A stretch of 64,000 nt of DNA from an uncultured Jannaschia sp. Lineage in GTDB: Bacteria; Pseudomonadota; Alphaproteobacteria; Rhodobacterales; Rhodobacteraceae. The notes below the pieces were generated by a model. It made no database searches and had not been told where the DNA came from. It worked only from the letters and a program-made list of their open reading frames with translations. Shown here one piece after another: positions 43,636 to 55,621 of this stretch. The DNA is taken from the NCBI RefSeq assembly GCF_947503795.1, contig NZ_CANNEZ010000001.1, positions 1,045,001-1,109,000 on the forward strand, written 5' to 3'. A program made the translations under genes and the position numbers. The stretch's first letter is position 1; the number at the start of each line of letters is the position of its first letter.

Positions 43636-44109
43636 TCAAAGGTCGCTCCCGTCGCCCTCGGGGGCGCGGGGCAGGAGGATGGGCCAGCGGGTGTCGGCGA
43701 CGACCTCGGAGGTGGAGGCCACCTGCCAGATGTCGCCCGCGGCCTTGAGGGTCAGGCGGTTGAGATAGGGCGGAACGAGGCGGACCCCGTTGCGCAGGAT
43801 GTGGCTTTCATGGGTGCCCTCGATCGTCGTGCCTTCGGCATCGAGGAACACCGCGTCCTTGGCGATGCGGATGTAGTCGGTGGCGCCGTTGCCGCGCAGC
43901 GACGCGCACATGCCCTCGACGGTCGAGACCATCTCGTCTTCGGTCTCGATGCGGATCGTGCCGCTCATGGTGCGCACGAGGTGCGGCAGCGGAATATGGG
44001 TCAGTACCGTCGTCGCGTCCCCCGCAAGGATGGCGGGGGACAGGATGTCGAGAACAGCCTGGTAGATCTCCCGCGCCGCGCCGGGATCGGGGTTCGCATC
44101 AGCTGGCAT
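43636..44109 (-). CDS. NTF2-like (SnoaL-fold) protein, paralogue 2
   Basis: A 157-residue protein with REIYQAVLDILSPAILAGD at the N-terminus, then DEMVSTVEGMCASL, IEGTHESHILRNGVRLVPPY and LKAAGDIWQVAS. The pattern of helix, long strand and C-terminal WxV strand fits the SnoaL/NTF2-like fold. It is clearly homologous to the gene just upstream, sharing the IYQAxLD, EGxH, LRxGxxxxPP and G-W elements. GGAG six bases before the ATG at 44109 fixes the start, 11 bases inside the upstream gene. No catalytic role can be assigned; a steering or accessory role in lipid oxidation is possible. Confidence 0.7.
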   Translation of the reverse strand: MPADANPDPGAAREIYQAVLDILSPAILAGDATTVLTHIPLPHLVRTMSGTIRIETEDEMVSTVEGMCASLRGNGATDYIRIAKDAVFLDAEGTTIEGTHESHILRNGVRLVPPYLNRLTLKAAGDIWQVASTSEVVADTRWPILLPRAPEGDGSDL

Positions 44110-44553
44110 ATCGATCTCCGTAACGTACATCCGAGGGGCGGAAGGACCGCAGCGTCGTGGTCGCGCAGAACGGCACGACGATGCGCCCCGACAGCCACTG
44201 TCCGTCGATGCGCCGCAGCGCCATCCGGCATTCGAACGGCGGTGCCACATAGTTCCCGCCGCGCAGCACGTAAGTGACGTGCCGTCCCTCGATCAGGTCG
44301 TCGTCGTCCGGGGCAAACTCGGCCAGAAGGCAGACACGATGATAGGCCGAGGCCCCGATTTCGCCCAGGCTGCGCCGGAACGCCTCCGTCGTCGCAAGGA
44401 GGGCCTCCCGGTCCAGGCTTTCGACTTGGCCGGTCTCGATCTCGATGACGTGCGGGTACACCTTCAGGTCCGCGACCGCTGCGAAGTCGCCGTTCCACAG
44501 CGCCTCGCTCACCCGGTCGAGATGCGCCTGATAGATGTCCCGCGCGTCGCGCA

Positions 44554-44554
<1 letters not shown>
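44099..44554 (-). CDS. NTF2-like (SnoaL-fold) protein, paralogue 1
   Basis: A 151-residue protein opening MRDARDIYQAHLDRVSEALW, with IEGRHVTYVLRGGNYVAPPF and LRRIDGQWLSGRIVVPF later. It is the tandem paralogue of the next gene. Its ATG overlaps the thiolase stop by one base (TGATG), so it is coupled to the beta-oxidation enzyme. Small-molecule binding in a hydrophobic cone is usual for the fold; the ligand is unknown. Confidence 0.7.
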
Positions 44555-45761
<1,207 letters not shown>

Positions 45762-45765
<4 letters not shown>

Positions 45766-46409
45766 GTCGGGACTCCGTCTTGGCGATCCGAGGGATTGCC
45801 GGGCATCAGATCATAAGGGTGTTTCCAGCCCGGCCGCGCCGCGATGCGGTCGAGCCAGGCGTCGATTGCGGGCCATTCGGCGCGGTCGAAGCCGAAGGGT
45901 TCGGGATAGTAGAGGTAGCCGCAGCAGGAGATGTCGGCATTGGTGATGCCGTCGCCCACGATCCAGTCGCGGCCCGTCAGATGCGCGTCGAGCGTGCCGT
46001 AGGCGGCGCGCAGGCGGCCGAGGTTGAAGTCGATCACGGGCTGCGGGCGCTTGGCCTCGGGCAGGAAGTTCATCAGAAAGCGGGTCATGCCGGCGACCGA
46101 GCTGAGCTTGTGATTGTCCCACAGGACCCAGCGCAGCACCTCGTATTTCTCGTCACCATGCCCGCCATGAAGACCGCTGCGGTCGCTGACCCATTGCTGG
46201 ATCGCGCCCGACTGGCTGAGTCGGACATCGCCATGCACCAAAAGCGGTGCCTCGCCCATCGGGGCCCCGTCGCGCCATTCGGCGGTCCGGGTCTGGCCGC
46301 CGAAGAAATCGACGAAGACCGGCGCCCACTCCAGCCCCGCGAGTTGCAGGGCGAGTGCGGCCTTGTAGCTGTTTCCACTCTCGCCGAAGCAGTGGAGCTG
46401 GATCGTCAT
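45762..46409 (-). CDS. Glutathione S-transferase family protein (fad operon)
   Basis: A 215-residue GST. The thioredoxin-like half opens QLHCFGESGNSYKAALALQLAG with a candidate catalytic Ser near residue 11, and has the cis-proline strand GEAPLLVHGDVRLSQSGAI. The helical C-terminal half contains GDGITNADISCCGYLYYP. Its stop overlaps the thiolase start, placing it inside the beta-oxidation operon. A detoxifying or isomerising role for reactive acyl intermediates is plausible but not shown. A GC-rich repeat lies upstream. Confidence 0.85.
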
Positions 46410-46453
46410 GTCGGCGCGTCCTCCCTGGGCGGCGTCACTCTAAGGCCCTCGTC

Positions 46454-46504
46454 GCCGGGGGCCAGCCCCCGGACCCCCGGCATATTTCGGGAACATCGAG
46501 GGCG
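46454..46504. repeat. Dispersed GC-rich hairpin repeat, copy B (inside the fad operon)
   Basis: CCGGGGG-CCAG-CCCCCGG hairpin followed by ACCCCCGGCATATTTCGG and GAACATCGA. It is nearly identical to the copy at 16863-16917. It lies between the small RHH-like gene and the GST gene, both transcribed leftward, so the operon transcript may carry it. Confidence 0.75.
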
Positions 46505-46543
46505 GTCTTCGGGCGGCCGCACATGGCGCGGCCACCCCTGCGG

Positions 46544-46771
46544 TCAGTCGGCGCCCCCCCGCGCCGCGCGTTTCTCCAGCATCGCTTTGTGCAGACCCAG
46601 CCGATGGGGCAGGTTTTCGCGGTGGGCGATGCTGTCGAGGTTCTCGAAGACGAAGCTCAGCGCCTCGCCTTCGCCCAGACCCGTCTCCTCGGCAAAGGCC
46701 CGGAGGCGGCGGTAGCCGGCCTCGGACATCTGCACGGGAAAGCGGCGGGTCAGGCGTTGGGCGCGTGGCAT
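46544..46771 (-). CDS. Small ribbon-helix-helix-like protein
   Basis: A 75-residue basic protein. RRFPVQMSEAGYRRLRAFAEE followed by TGLGEGEALSFVFENLDS has the strand-helix-helix pattern of CopG/Arc-type DNA-binding proteins. The tail is RENLPHRLGLHKAMLEKR. It lies between the acyl-CoA dehydrogenase and GST genes. If it binds DNA it could be a local regulator of the operon; the family is not firmly recognised. It may also be read as a short helical protein of unknown role. Confidence 0.6.
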   Translation of the reverse strand: MPRAQRLTRRFPVQMSEAGYRRLRAFAEETGLGEGEALSFVFENLDSIAHRENLPHRLGLHKAMLEKRAARGGAD

Positions 46772-46826
46772 GGCATCTCCGGTTAGCGATCGGCCCGCGC
46801 AGGGTGCGCGGGCCGATCGGTGGTCA

Positions 46827-48602
46827 TCAGAACGCGGTGGCTTCGAGGCCCATGATCGTGTCCGGGCCGGTCTGGATCCGCGCGAGATGCATCGACGTCG
46901 CCGGAAGCTGGCGCGCCATGTAATAGCGCCCCGTTGCGATCTTGGCTTCGAGGAAGTCGCGATCGGCGCCCGGCTCGTCGAGCTTGAGCTGCGCGGCCTT
47001 GGCCATCCGGGCCCACATCAGGCCGAGGCAGACATGACCCATCATGTGCATGAAGTCATACGATCCGGCCAGCGCGGCATTGGGGTTCTTCATGCCCTGC
47101 TGCATGAAGTACATGCCCGCCTCCTGCAGGTCCTTCGAGGCGGCCTTGAGCGGATCGATGAAGCCCTTCATGGCCTCGTCATCCTTGTGCTCGGCGCAGA
47201 ACGACTTGACCATCTCGAAGAAGGCCATGACGTGCTTGCCGCCGTCCTGCGCGAGCTTGCGGCCCACGAGGTCCAGCGCCTGCACGCCGTTGGCGCCTTC
47301 GTAGATCATGGCGATCCGGGCGTCGCGCGCGAACTGGGACATGCCCCATTCCTCGATATAGCCGTGGCCGCCATAGACCTGCTGCGCGGCAGTGGCGTAT
47401 TCGAAGCCCTTGTCGGTCAAAAAGCCCTTGATGACCGGGGTCAGCAGCGAGATCAGGCCGTCGGCATCCGCGTCCTCGTTCCGATGCGCGCGGTCGATCA
47501 TCGTCGCACCCCAGAAGGTGAAGGCGCGGGCACCCTCGACGAAGGACTTCTGGTCCATGAGGTTCCGGCGAATGTCCGGGTGGACGATCAGCGGATCGGC
47601 CGGGCCGTCGGGGTTCTTGGTGCCGGTCACGTCACGGCCCTGCAGCCGGTCGAGCGCATAGGCCAGCGCGTTCTGATAGGCGATCTCGGCCTGGGCATAG
47701 CCCTGAAGACCGACGCCCAGCCGGGCCTCGTTCATCATGGTGAACATGGCGCGCATGCCCTTGTGCTCGGTCCCGAGCAGGTAGCCGGTCGCCTCGTCGT
47801 AATTCATGACGCAGGTCGAGTTGCCGTGGATGCCCATCTTCTCCTCGATCTTGCCGACCGAGACGCCGTTGCGGGCACCGATATTGCCGTCGTCATCGAC
47901 GAGGAACTTCGGCACGATGAAGAGCGACACGCCCTTGATGCCCTCGGGGCCGTCCTTGATCTTGGCCAGCACGAGGTGGACGATATTGTCGGCCATGTCG
48001 TGGTCGCCGGCCGAGATGAAGATCTTCTGGCCGGTGATCTTGTACGAGCCGTCGGCCTGCGGATCGGCCTTGGTGCGCATCATGCCCAGATCCGTACCCG
48101 CGTGGGGCTCGGTCAGGTTCATGGTACCGGTCCACTCGCAGGAGACCATCTTCGGCAGCCACTTGGCCTTCTGGTCCTCGGTCCCGTGCACGTAGATCGC
48201 CGAATAGGCGCCGTGGGTCAGGCCCTGGTACATGTTGAAGGCCATATTGGCCGCCGACATGATTTCGCCGACTGCCGTATGCGCGACGTAGGGCAGGCCC
48301 TGGCCGCCATAGGCTTCGTCGGCGTCGAGCGCGGTCCAGCCGCCGTCGCGCACCTGGTCGAACGCGTCCTTGAAGCCCGTGGGCGTGCGTACGATGCCGT
48401 TCTCCAGCGTACAGCCCTCGGTGTCGCCCACCGCGTTCAGGGGATGCAGCACCTCGGTCGCGAGCTGGCCCGCCGCATCAAGGATCGCACCGGTGAAGTC
48501 GCGGTCGAGATCCTCGTAGCCGGGCACGTCCTGCTCGGAGATCCGGAGCGTGTCGTGCAGAACGAACTGCATGTCCTTGGTGGGGGCGGTGTAGCTGGGC
48601 AT
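46827..48602 (-). CDS. Acyl-CoA dehydrogenase, long (DmdC/FadE-like) form
   Basis: A 591-residue FAD enzyme oxidising acyl-CoA to enoyl-CoA. The N-terminal extension [16 protein letters not shown] is typical of this roseobacter class, which includes the methylmercaptopropionyl-CoA dehydrogenase DmdC. The core shows [36 protein letters not shown], the catalytic-glutamate segment [13 protein letters not shown] (Glu near 434) and [15 protein letters not shown] helical C-terminal region of about 130 residues completes it. It is the first enzyme gene of the fad operon, 64 bases after the MerR gene. A fatty-acid or DMSP-derived substrate cannot be decided. Confidence 0.9.
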   Translation of the reverse strand: MPSYTAPTKDMQFVLHDTLRISEQDVPGYEDLDRDFTGAILDAAGQLATEVLHPLNAVGDTEGCTLENGIVRTPTGFKDAFDQVRDGGWTALDADEAYGGQGLPYVAHTAVGEIMSAANMAFNMYQGLTHGAYSAIYVHGTEDQKAKWLPKMVSCEWTGTMNLTEPHAGTDLGMMRTKADPQADGSYKITGQKIFISAGDHDMADNIVHLVLAKIKDGPEGIKGVSLFIVPKFLVDDDGNIGARNGVSVGKIEEKMGIHGNSTCVMNYDEATGYLLGTEHKGMRAMFTMMNEARLGVGLQGYAQAEIAYQNALAYALDRLQGRDVTGTKNPDGPADPLIVHPDIRRNLMDQKSFVEGARAFTFWGATMIDRAHRNEDADADGLISLLTPVIKGFLTDKGFEYATAAQQVYGGHGYIEEWGMSQFARDARIAMIYEGANGVQALDLVGRKLAQDGGKHVMAFFEMVKSFCAEHKDDEAMKGFIDPLKAASKDLQEAGMYFMQQGMKNPNAALAGSYDFMHMMGHVCLGLMWARMAKAAQLKLDEPGADRDFLEAKIATGRYYMARQLPATSMHLARIQTGPDTIMGLEATAF

Positions 48603-48666
48603 CGTCGTGTCTCCCTGGGTCGTTTGGTCGTCGGGGCGGCACCGGGTCGCCCGAGGTTCGTTTCGG

Positions 48667-49062
48667 TCAGCCCGCCTTGCGAGGCTGCATATCGGCCATC
48701 ATGCGCTGGCCCCAGCGCAGCTGCTCTTCCAGCTCGGCGATGGCGGCATTCAGCTCGTCGCGCTGCACGATCATGCTGTCGAGACGCTCGCGCCCTATTT
48801 CGTAGCTGCGGCTGAGCTGGGTGAACTGGCCGTCGCCCAGATCGTAGAGATCCAGAAGCTGGCGAATCTCCTCGAGCGAGAAGCCGAAGCGCTTGCCGCG
48901 GAGGATCAGCTTGAGGCGGGCGCGGTCGCGACGGGTGAACCAGCGACGCTGGCCTTCGCGCTGCGGAAACAGCAGTTCCTTGGCCTCGTAGAAGCGCAGC
49001 GTGCGCGGCGTGACGTCGAACGCGTCGCACATCTGTCTGATGGTCATCAGGTCGTCTGACAT
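48667..49062 (-). CDS. MerR-family regulator of the beta-oxidation operon
   Basis: A 131-residue regulator. The winged-helix domain is [20 protein letters not shown] and the following wing, then [26 protein letters not shown], and a dimerisation coiled coil (85-125). There are no metal-binding cysteines, so the effector is not a metal of the classic MerR kind. LiuR-type MerR regulators of fatty-acid and branched-chain degradation have this form. GAGGA lies six bases before the ATG. It is probably co-transcribed with the fad genes, and a TGACGT array lies upstream. Confidence 0.88.
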   Translation of the reverse strand: MSDDLMTIRQMCDAFDVTPRTLRFYEAKELLFPQREGQRRWFTRRDRARLKLILRGKRFGFSLEEIRQLLDLYDLGDGQFTQLSRSYEIGRERLDSMIVQRDELNAAIAELEEQLRWGQRMMADMQPRKAG

Positions 49063-49131
49063 ACCGGGTCCTCGTTATCCGTTCGTTCGCCGTGCGACAT
49101 GCGAATTTCGGCCCGGTTCTACAAGCATGGC

Positions 49132-49193
49132 TGACGTTGACGTAACCCATACGTCACGTCACTTTCAGCTTTACGTCAGAATTGCCAACGTCA
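49132..49193. promoter_or_regulatory. Array of six TGACGT/ACGTCA hexamers between two MerR genes
   Basis: TGACGT occurs at 49132 and 49138, and ACGTCA at 49151, 49156, 49173 and 49188, within 62 bases. The inner four form a large inverted repeat, TGACGTTGACGT-N7-ACGTCACGTCA. The array sits upstream of the fad MerR gene and downstream of the second MerR gene. It is a likely operator for one or both regulators, with MerR-type binding across a promoter spacer. Confidence 0.7.
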
Positions 49194-49237
49194 ACCGCGC
49201 ATCGGAGCAATAATGCTGCGTTTCGGAGGGCGGGCCC

Positions 49238-49612
49238 TCAGGCGTCGGGCATATTGGCGGCCACGTGCTCGCGCAGGCCGCGCAGCTCGGCGATGGCCTC
49301 GTCGAGATGACGCCGACGCTCCGCCAGCTCGTCGAGCTGTCCGTCGGCGAGCGTGATCCAGGCCTTCATCTGGGTGCGCCCCTCGGGGTCGGCATCGTAG
49401 AGCTCCAGCCATTGCCGGATCTCCTCGAGCGAAAAGCCGAACTTCCGACCCCGGAGGATCAGCGTCATCCGCGCGATGTCACGCGCACCGTAGAACCGGG
49501 CGCGGCCTTCGCGATCGGGCGATAGCAGTTCGATGTATTCGTAGTGGCGCAGAGTCCGGGGCGTCACGTCGAAACGCGCGCACATCTGCTTGAAGTCCAG
49601 TCTTTCGGACAT
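49238..49612 (-). CDS. Second MerR-family regulator, paralogue of the first
   Basis: A 124-residue protein, closely similar to the neighbouring MerR protein over [20 protein letters not shown] and [24 protein letters not shown]. It has the same lack of cysteines in the C-terminal coiled coil. Its coding region ends about 45 bases before the hexamer array, and it diverges from the thioesterase gene. A duplication with shared or divided operators is likely. Confidence 0.87.
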   Translation of the reverse strand: MSERLDFKQMCARFDVTPRTLRHYEYIELLSPDREGRARFYGARDIARMTLILRGRKFGFSLEEIRQWLELYDADPEGRTQMKAWITLADGQLDELAERRRHLDEAIAELRGLREHVAANMPDA

Positions 49613-49708
49613 CGGCCATCCTCCACTGCGTCATTCTGGCACGGTTGGGACGGTGCTGTCCATCGGAGGGCCTTGCCCGTCCGGCCCCCGCACGGCAAGG
49701 CTGGGCCC

Positions 49709-50167
49709 ATGACCGACAATGCCGAGACCGCCCAAGCGAACCGCAACCGTGCGGCACAGCAGTTCATCGCGGCCCTGCCGCATTCGCGCGCGCTTTCGAT
49801 GGAGGTCGAGGCCGTCGCGGCGGGGCAGGCCACCGTTTCGATGCCCTGGTCCGAGCACTTGGTCGGCGATCCCGCGACCGGCGTGATCCATGGCGGCGCC
49901 GTCTCGGCGCTGATGGACACCTGCGGGGGTGCCGCCGTGCTGAGCCATCCGTCCCAGCCGACGACCACCGCGACGCTGGATCTGCGTATCGACTACATGC
50001 GGGGCGCACGTCCCGGTCAGCGCATCGTCGCGCGGGCGGTCTGCCACCACGTCACGCGGTCGGTCGCCTTCGTGCGCGCCGAGGCGTTCGACGAGGAGGA
50101 CGGCGCGGGCCCGGTCGCCGTGGCCAACGGCGCCTTCAGCGTCTCGCTGCCGGAGGAGGGCGCGTGA
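49709..50167 (+). CDS. PaaI-type hotdog thioesterase 1
   Basis: A 152-residue hotdog-fold acyl-CoA thioesterase. The signature [20 protein letters not shown] holds the HGG motif and the catalytic-site Asp/Glu region; the second strand is [17 protein letters not shown]. The ATG at 49709 begins [12 protein letters not shown]. The gene is the first of three overlapping genes (thioesterase 1, thioesterase 2, MATE exporter). Proximity to the fad cluster suggests clearing of CoA esters; the substrate is unknown. Confidence 0.88.
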   Translation: MTDNAETAQANRNRAAQQFIAALPHSRALSMEVEAVAAGQATVSMPWSEHLVGDPATGVIHGGAVSALMDTCGGAAVLSHPSQPTTTATLDLRIDYMRGARPGQRIVARAVCHHVTRSVAFVRAEAFDEEDGAGPVAVANGAFSVSLPEEGA

Positions 50168-50667
50168 ATCGCCCCGAACCCATACAAGTCGTCAAGCAGC
50201 GCCGCGATGCGGCCCTTCGCGCGCTGGTCGGCGGCGTGCCCTATATCCGCTTCCTCGGCATCACCTTCGACCGCCGCGGCGACGAGCTGACGGGTGTTCT
50301 GCCCTTCGACGAGAAGCTGATCGGCAATCCGGGCCTGCCCGCGCTACATGGTGGCGTGACGGCGGCCTTTCTCGAGGTGACGGCCATCGTCACGCTGTCC
50401 TGGGCGATGCTCTGGGACGATCTGGAGAACGGACGACTGGACGCCGACGCCCTTACCCCCGAGACGCTGCCGCGCCTGCCGAAAACGATCGACTTCACGA
50501 TCGACTACCTGCGCTCGGGTCTGCCGCGTGATGCCTATGCGCGCGCGCGCCTCAACCGCTCCGGGCGCCGCTATGCCAGCGTCCATGTCGAGGGCTGGCA
50601 GGACAACCGCGACCGTCTCTTCGCGCAAGGGACCGGCCATTTCCTGATGCCGCGCCGGGATGGCTGA
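50164..50667 (+). CDS. PaaI-type hotdog thioesterase 2
   Basis: A 167-residue hotdog protein with [20 protein letters not shown] (HGG motif) and [21 protein letters not shown]. The GTG start overlaps the stop of thioesterase 1 (GTGA). The two are distant paralogues and may form a heteromer. It carries an insert of about 20 residues ([20 protein letters not shown]) between the central helix and strand. Confidence 0.85.
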   Translation: MNRPEPIQVVKQRRDAALRALVGGVPYIRFLGITFDRRGDELTGVLPFDEKLIGNPGLPALHGGVTAAFLEVTAIVTLSWAMLWDDLENGRLDADALTPETLPRLPKTIDFTIDYLRSGLPRDAYARARLNRSGRRYASVHVEGWQDNRDRLFAQGTGHFLMPRRDG

Positions 50668-52015
50668 CGGCGGCGCGCTGTCGCATCGCCGCGTCCTGAA
50701 GATCGCCCTGCCGGTGGTGCTGTCGAACGCGACGGTGCCGATCCTCGGCGCGGTCGACACCGGCGTCGTGGGCCAGATGGGCGAGGCGGCCCCAATCGGC
50801 GCGGTGGGAATCGGCGCGGTGATCCTCTCGGCGTTCTACTGGCTCTTCGGGTTCCTGCGGATGGGCACGACCGGACTTGCGGCGCAGGCGGTGGGCGCCG
50901 AGGACGAGGCCGAACTGGCGGCGATCCTGTCGCGCGCCCTGCTGATCGCGGGGGCGGCTGGATTGGCGCTGATCGCGTTGCAGGCGGGGCTGTTCGCGGC
51001 AGCCTTCCGCGTCTCGCCCGCCGAGTCCGCGGTCGAGGATATGGCCCGCGACTACATGGCGATCCGCATCTGGTCGGCGCCTGCGGCCATCGCAGTCTAC
51101 GGCATCACCGGCTGGCTCATCGCGCAGGAGCGGACGGGCGCGGTGCTGGCGGTGCAACTGGCGATGAACGGCGCCAACATCCTGCTGGACCTGTGGTTCG
51201 TACTGGGGCTCGGATGGGGCGTGCCCGGCGTGGCCTGGGCCACGTTCATCGCCGAATGGTCCGGCGCCGCCCTCGGCCTCTGGCTCTGCCGGAGGGCCTT
51301 CGCGGGCGCGGCGTGGCGAAGCGTCGAGCGGGTCTTCGACGGCGCGCGCGTTCGCCGCATGGCCAGCGTCAGCGGCGACATCCTGATCCGCTCGATCCTG
51401 TTGCAGGCGACCTTCGTGTCCTTCCTGTTCTTCGGCGCGGACCTGGGAACCGTGACGCTGGCGGCCAACCAGGTGCTGCTCCAGTTCCTCTCGATCACGG
51501 CCTTCGCGCTCGACGGCTTCGCCTTCGCAGCCGAAGCGCTGGTGGGTCGGTTCTTCGGGGCGGGGGACCGGGCCCGATTGCGTCGCGCGGTGGTGCTGAG
51601 CGGCGTCTGGGGCCTCGGGATGGCTGCGGCACTGGCATTGGCGTTCGGGCTGGGCGGAGCGTCGCTGGTGGCGCTGATGACCACCTCCCCGGAGGTCCGG
51701 GGCGCGGCGGCGGATTACCTGCCCTGGACGGCGCTGGCCCCGCTCCTCGGGGTCTGGCCCTTCATGCTCGACGGGGTGTTCATCGGGGCGACGCGCTCGC
51801 GCGACATGCGCAACATGATGATCGTCAGTTTCGCGATCTATCTGGGCGCCGTGGCGGTGCTTCTCCCGGCCTTCGCCAATCACGGGCTCTGGGCGGCGCT
51901 GATGGTCAGCTTCGTCGCGCGCGGGATCACGCTGGGCGCGCGCTACCCAGCGCTGGAGCGGGCGGCGGAGGGCGAGGCCGGGGGACGCCCCCCGGACCCC
52001 CGACACGCAGCGTGA
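50660..52015 (+). CDS. MATE-family multidrug/small-molecule exporter (DinF-like)
   Basis: A 451-residue, twelve-helix exporter. The first half opens VLKIALPVVLSNATVPILGAVDTGVVG, the family motif; the second half repeats it (ILIRSILLQATFVSFLFFGA). It is of the DinF subfamily by length and opening. The start overlaps thioesterase 2 by eight bases. The last dozen codons (EAGGRPPDPRHAA) are written by a GC-rich repeat, so the C-terminus appears to have been extended or replaced by that element. Substrate unknown; the thioesterases may release the acid it exports. Confidence 0.9.
   Translation: MADGGALSHRRVLKIALPVVLSNATVPILGAVDTGVVGQMGEAAPIGAVGIGAVILSAFYWLFGFLRMGTTGLAAQAVGAEDEAELAAILSRALLIAGAAGLALIALQAGLFAAAFRVSPAESAVEDMARDYMAIRIWSAPAAIAVYGITGWLIAQERTGAVLAVQLAMNGANILLDLWFVLGLGWGVPGVAWATFIAEWSGAALGLWLCRRAFAGAAWRSVERVFDGARVRRMASVSGDILIRSILLQATFVSFLFFGADLGTVTLAANQVLLQFLSITAFALDGFAFAAEALVGRFFGAGDRARLRRAVVLSGVWGLGMAAALALAFGLGGASLVALMTTSPEVRGAAADYLPWTALAPLLGVWPFMLDGVFIGATRSRDMRNMMIVSFAIYLGAVAVLLPAFANHGLWAALMVSFVARGITLGARYPALERAAEGEAGGRPPDPRHAA
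51977..52001. repeat. GC-rich repeat copy D within the MATE 3' end
   Basis: CCGGGGG-ACGC-CCCCCGG followed by ACCCCC matches the stem of the copies at 16863 and 46454 but lacks the CATATTT tail. It lies inside the MATE reading frame just before its stop. Confidence 0.6.
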
Positions 52016-52024
52016 TCGCGACGC

Positions 52025-52037
52025 GGCCGGGTCGGCC
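52025..52037. terminator. Small hairpin between MATE and purL
   Basis: GGCCG-GGT-CGGCC forms a 5-bp stem in the 22-base space between the converging MATE and purL stops. It is weak, but placed like the hairpins at 3715 and 14447. Confidence 0.3.
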
Positions 52038-54197
<2,160 letters not shown>

Positions 54198-54236
54198 GCG
54201 CGGCGGAACTCGGGCTGGGGCAGGATCGCGCCCCTC

Positions 54237-54947
54237 TTACGGCAGGTCCACGGGGGGGTCTAGCGGGCGGGGGATCGCGCCGAGCACCGGGGTCAGGTCG
54301 CCATAGCCCGTGTGCCGCCGCTCAAAGGACAGCCCGAGCGACACGGCCGCCGCGCGCGCCCGCGCATCGAGGGCGGGATCGTCGGTCTGGGCGAGGTAGA
54401 CGAGGCGTCGGTAGTGCCCGAAATACATGTCCCGCAGCTCGGGGTGACGGTCGAGGCCAAGAGGTCGGGTCACGAAGGCGTCGAAGGACCGCGCGAGGAA
54501 ATCCGTCAGGTAGAAGGCGTCGATCTCGCCCCGCGCGGCGAAGGCCTCGACGCCCTCGTAGAACGCGTAGCAATGCGCGCCGGGCAGCATCGCGATGCCG
54601 CGCGCATCGGCCAGCCGGGCCAGCGCGCCGCCGGTGCCGCAATCGGCATAGGCGAGGAAGGTCGCGCCGTAGCCGGTGGCCGCGTCGAGCGCGGCGGTCA
54701 CGGCACCGGGAATGCGGTCGGGATGGTTGTGGAGGATCGCCGGCAGGCAATGGAGGTCGACATGGTCGAGCCCGGCCTGTCGGGTGATGGCCGTGATTTC
54801 GTGGGCGAGCGCGCCGCAGGCGAGGACGAGGACGCGGGCCGCGCGGTCGGCGGGGGCGCGGGGTGTCAGACCCTCGCGGATCAGCGGATCGTCGGCAGGC
54901 GGGACGGCCCCGAGGCGCGCCGCGCGGCCGCCGCGTCGCGCGGTCAT
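54237..54947 (-). CDS. DUF1638 domain protein
   Basis: A 236-residue cytosolic protein of the DUF1638 family. Matching elements are VLACGALAHEI, VDLHCLPAILHNHPDRIP, AYADCGTGGALARL, PGAHCYAFYEGVEAF, YLTDFLARSFD, FGHYRRLVYLAQTDDP and GLSFERRHTGYGDL. The conserved Cys/His residues (CGA, CLP, DCG, HCY) suggest metal or cofactor binding. The family occurs in methanogens and in bacteria with corrinoid methyltransferases, and a corrinoid protein lies 2 kb upstream in this window. Start overlaps the UPF0145 stop (ATGA). Function is not established. Confidence 0.85.
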   Translation of the reverse strand: MTARRGGRAARLGAVPPADDPLIREGLTPRAPADRAARVLVLACGALAHEITAITRQAGLDHVDLHCLPAILHNHPDRIPGAVTAALDAATGYGATFLAYADCGTGGALARLADARGIAMLPGAHCYAFYEGVEAFAARGEIDAFYLTDFLARSFDAFVTRPLGLDRHPELRDMYFGHYRRLVYLAQTDDPALDARARAAAVSLGLSFERRHTGYGDLTPVLGAIPRPLDPPVDLP

Positions 54948-55267
54948 GGCGCGAGCTTGACCGCCGTGCCGTAGGCCACGACCTCGGAGGCGGCCTGCGT
55001 GATGGTCGAGGTTTCCAGCCGCATCCCCACGACCGCGTCGGCCCCCAGGAGCCGCGCCTCCGCCAGCATCCGGTCAATCGCCTGTTCGCGCGCGCCGGTC
55101 AGCAGGGCCGCGTATTCCTTGACCTCGCCGCCCACGAGGTTGCGCAGGCCCGCGACGATGTCCGACCCGATATGCTTGGCGCGCACGGTCGAGCCCTTCA
55201 CGAGCCCGAGGCAATGCGTGACCTCGCGCCCGGGCACGCCGTCGACGGTGGTGATGATCGGGTCCAT
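54944..55267 (-). CDS. UPF0145/YbjQ-family protein
   Basis: A 107-residue pentamer-forming YbjQ-type protein. It shows ITTVDGVPGREVTHCLGLVKG, STVRAKHIGSDIVAGLRNLVGGE, the middle segment YAALLTGAREQAIDRMLAEA and the closing ADAVVGMRLETSTI. Homologues were suggested to bind heavy metals, without firm function. It lies between a two-helix membrane protein (two bases upstream) and the DUF1638 gene (4-base overlap), so the three form one unit. Confidence 0.85.
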   Translation of the reverse strand: MDPIITTVDGVPGREVTHCLGLVKGSTVRAKHIGSDIVAGLRNLVGGEVKEYAALLTGAREQAIDRMLAEARLLGADAVVGMRLETSTITQAASEVVAYGTAVKLAP

Positions 55268-55269
55268 GG

Positions 55270-55482
55270 TCACTCCATCCGGTCGTAATGGTCGTCCTCG
55301 GCATTGCCCAGCCGGTCGCCGACGATGCGGACGGCGATATAGGCGACGAGTGCTGCGGGAATGGCCAGAAGCCAGCCGCCGGGCCACGCAAAGGCCGAGG
55401 CGACGACGGCCCCGAGCCAGAGCGTCGCGCCGCCGGCGGCGATCACGATGACGATGAGCAGGACAAGACGGTCGAGGGGCAT
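55270..55482 (-). CDS. Small two-helix membrane protein
   Basis: A 70-residue product with two hydrophobic helices (about 6-29 and 34-53) and an acidic tail (NAEDDHYDRME). No family recognised. It begins the operon with UPF0145 and DUF1638 genes. The ATG at 55482 follows GGAGG in the correct position. Confidence 0.7.
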   Translation of the reverse strand: MPLDRLVLLIVIVIAAGGATLWLGAVVASAFAWPGGWLLAIPAALVAYIAVRIVGDRLGNAEDDHYDRME

Positions 55483-55621
55483 GGGCGGGCCTCCGCAGGT
55501 CGGGTTCCATATCTAGATACGCATGGCCTGCGACGAATCCAATCCGCGCGGGGCTCGCTGCCCGTCGGCATTGACACGGGCGGGGCGGCTGTCAGCTTGG
55601 CCGCCGGGCAGGGAGGCGCGC

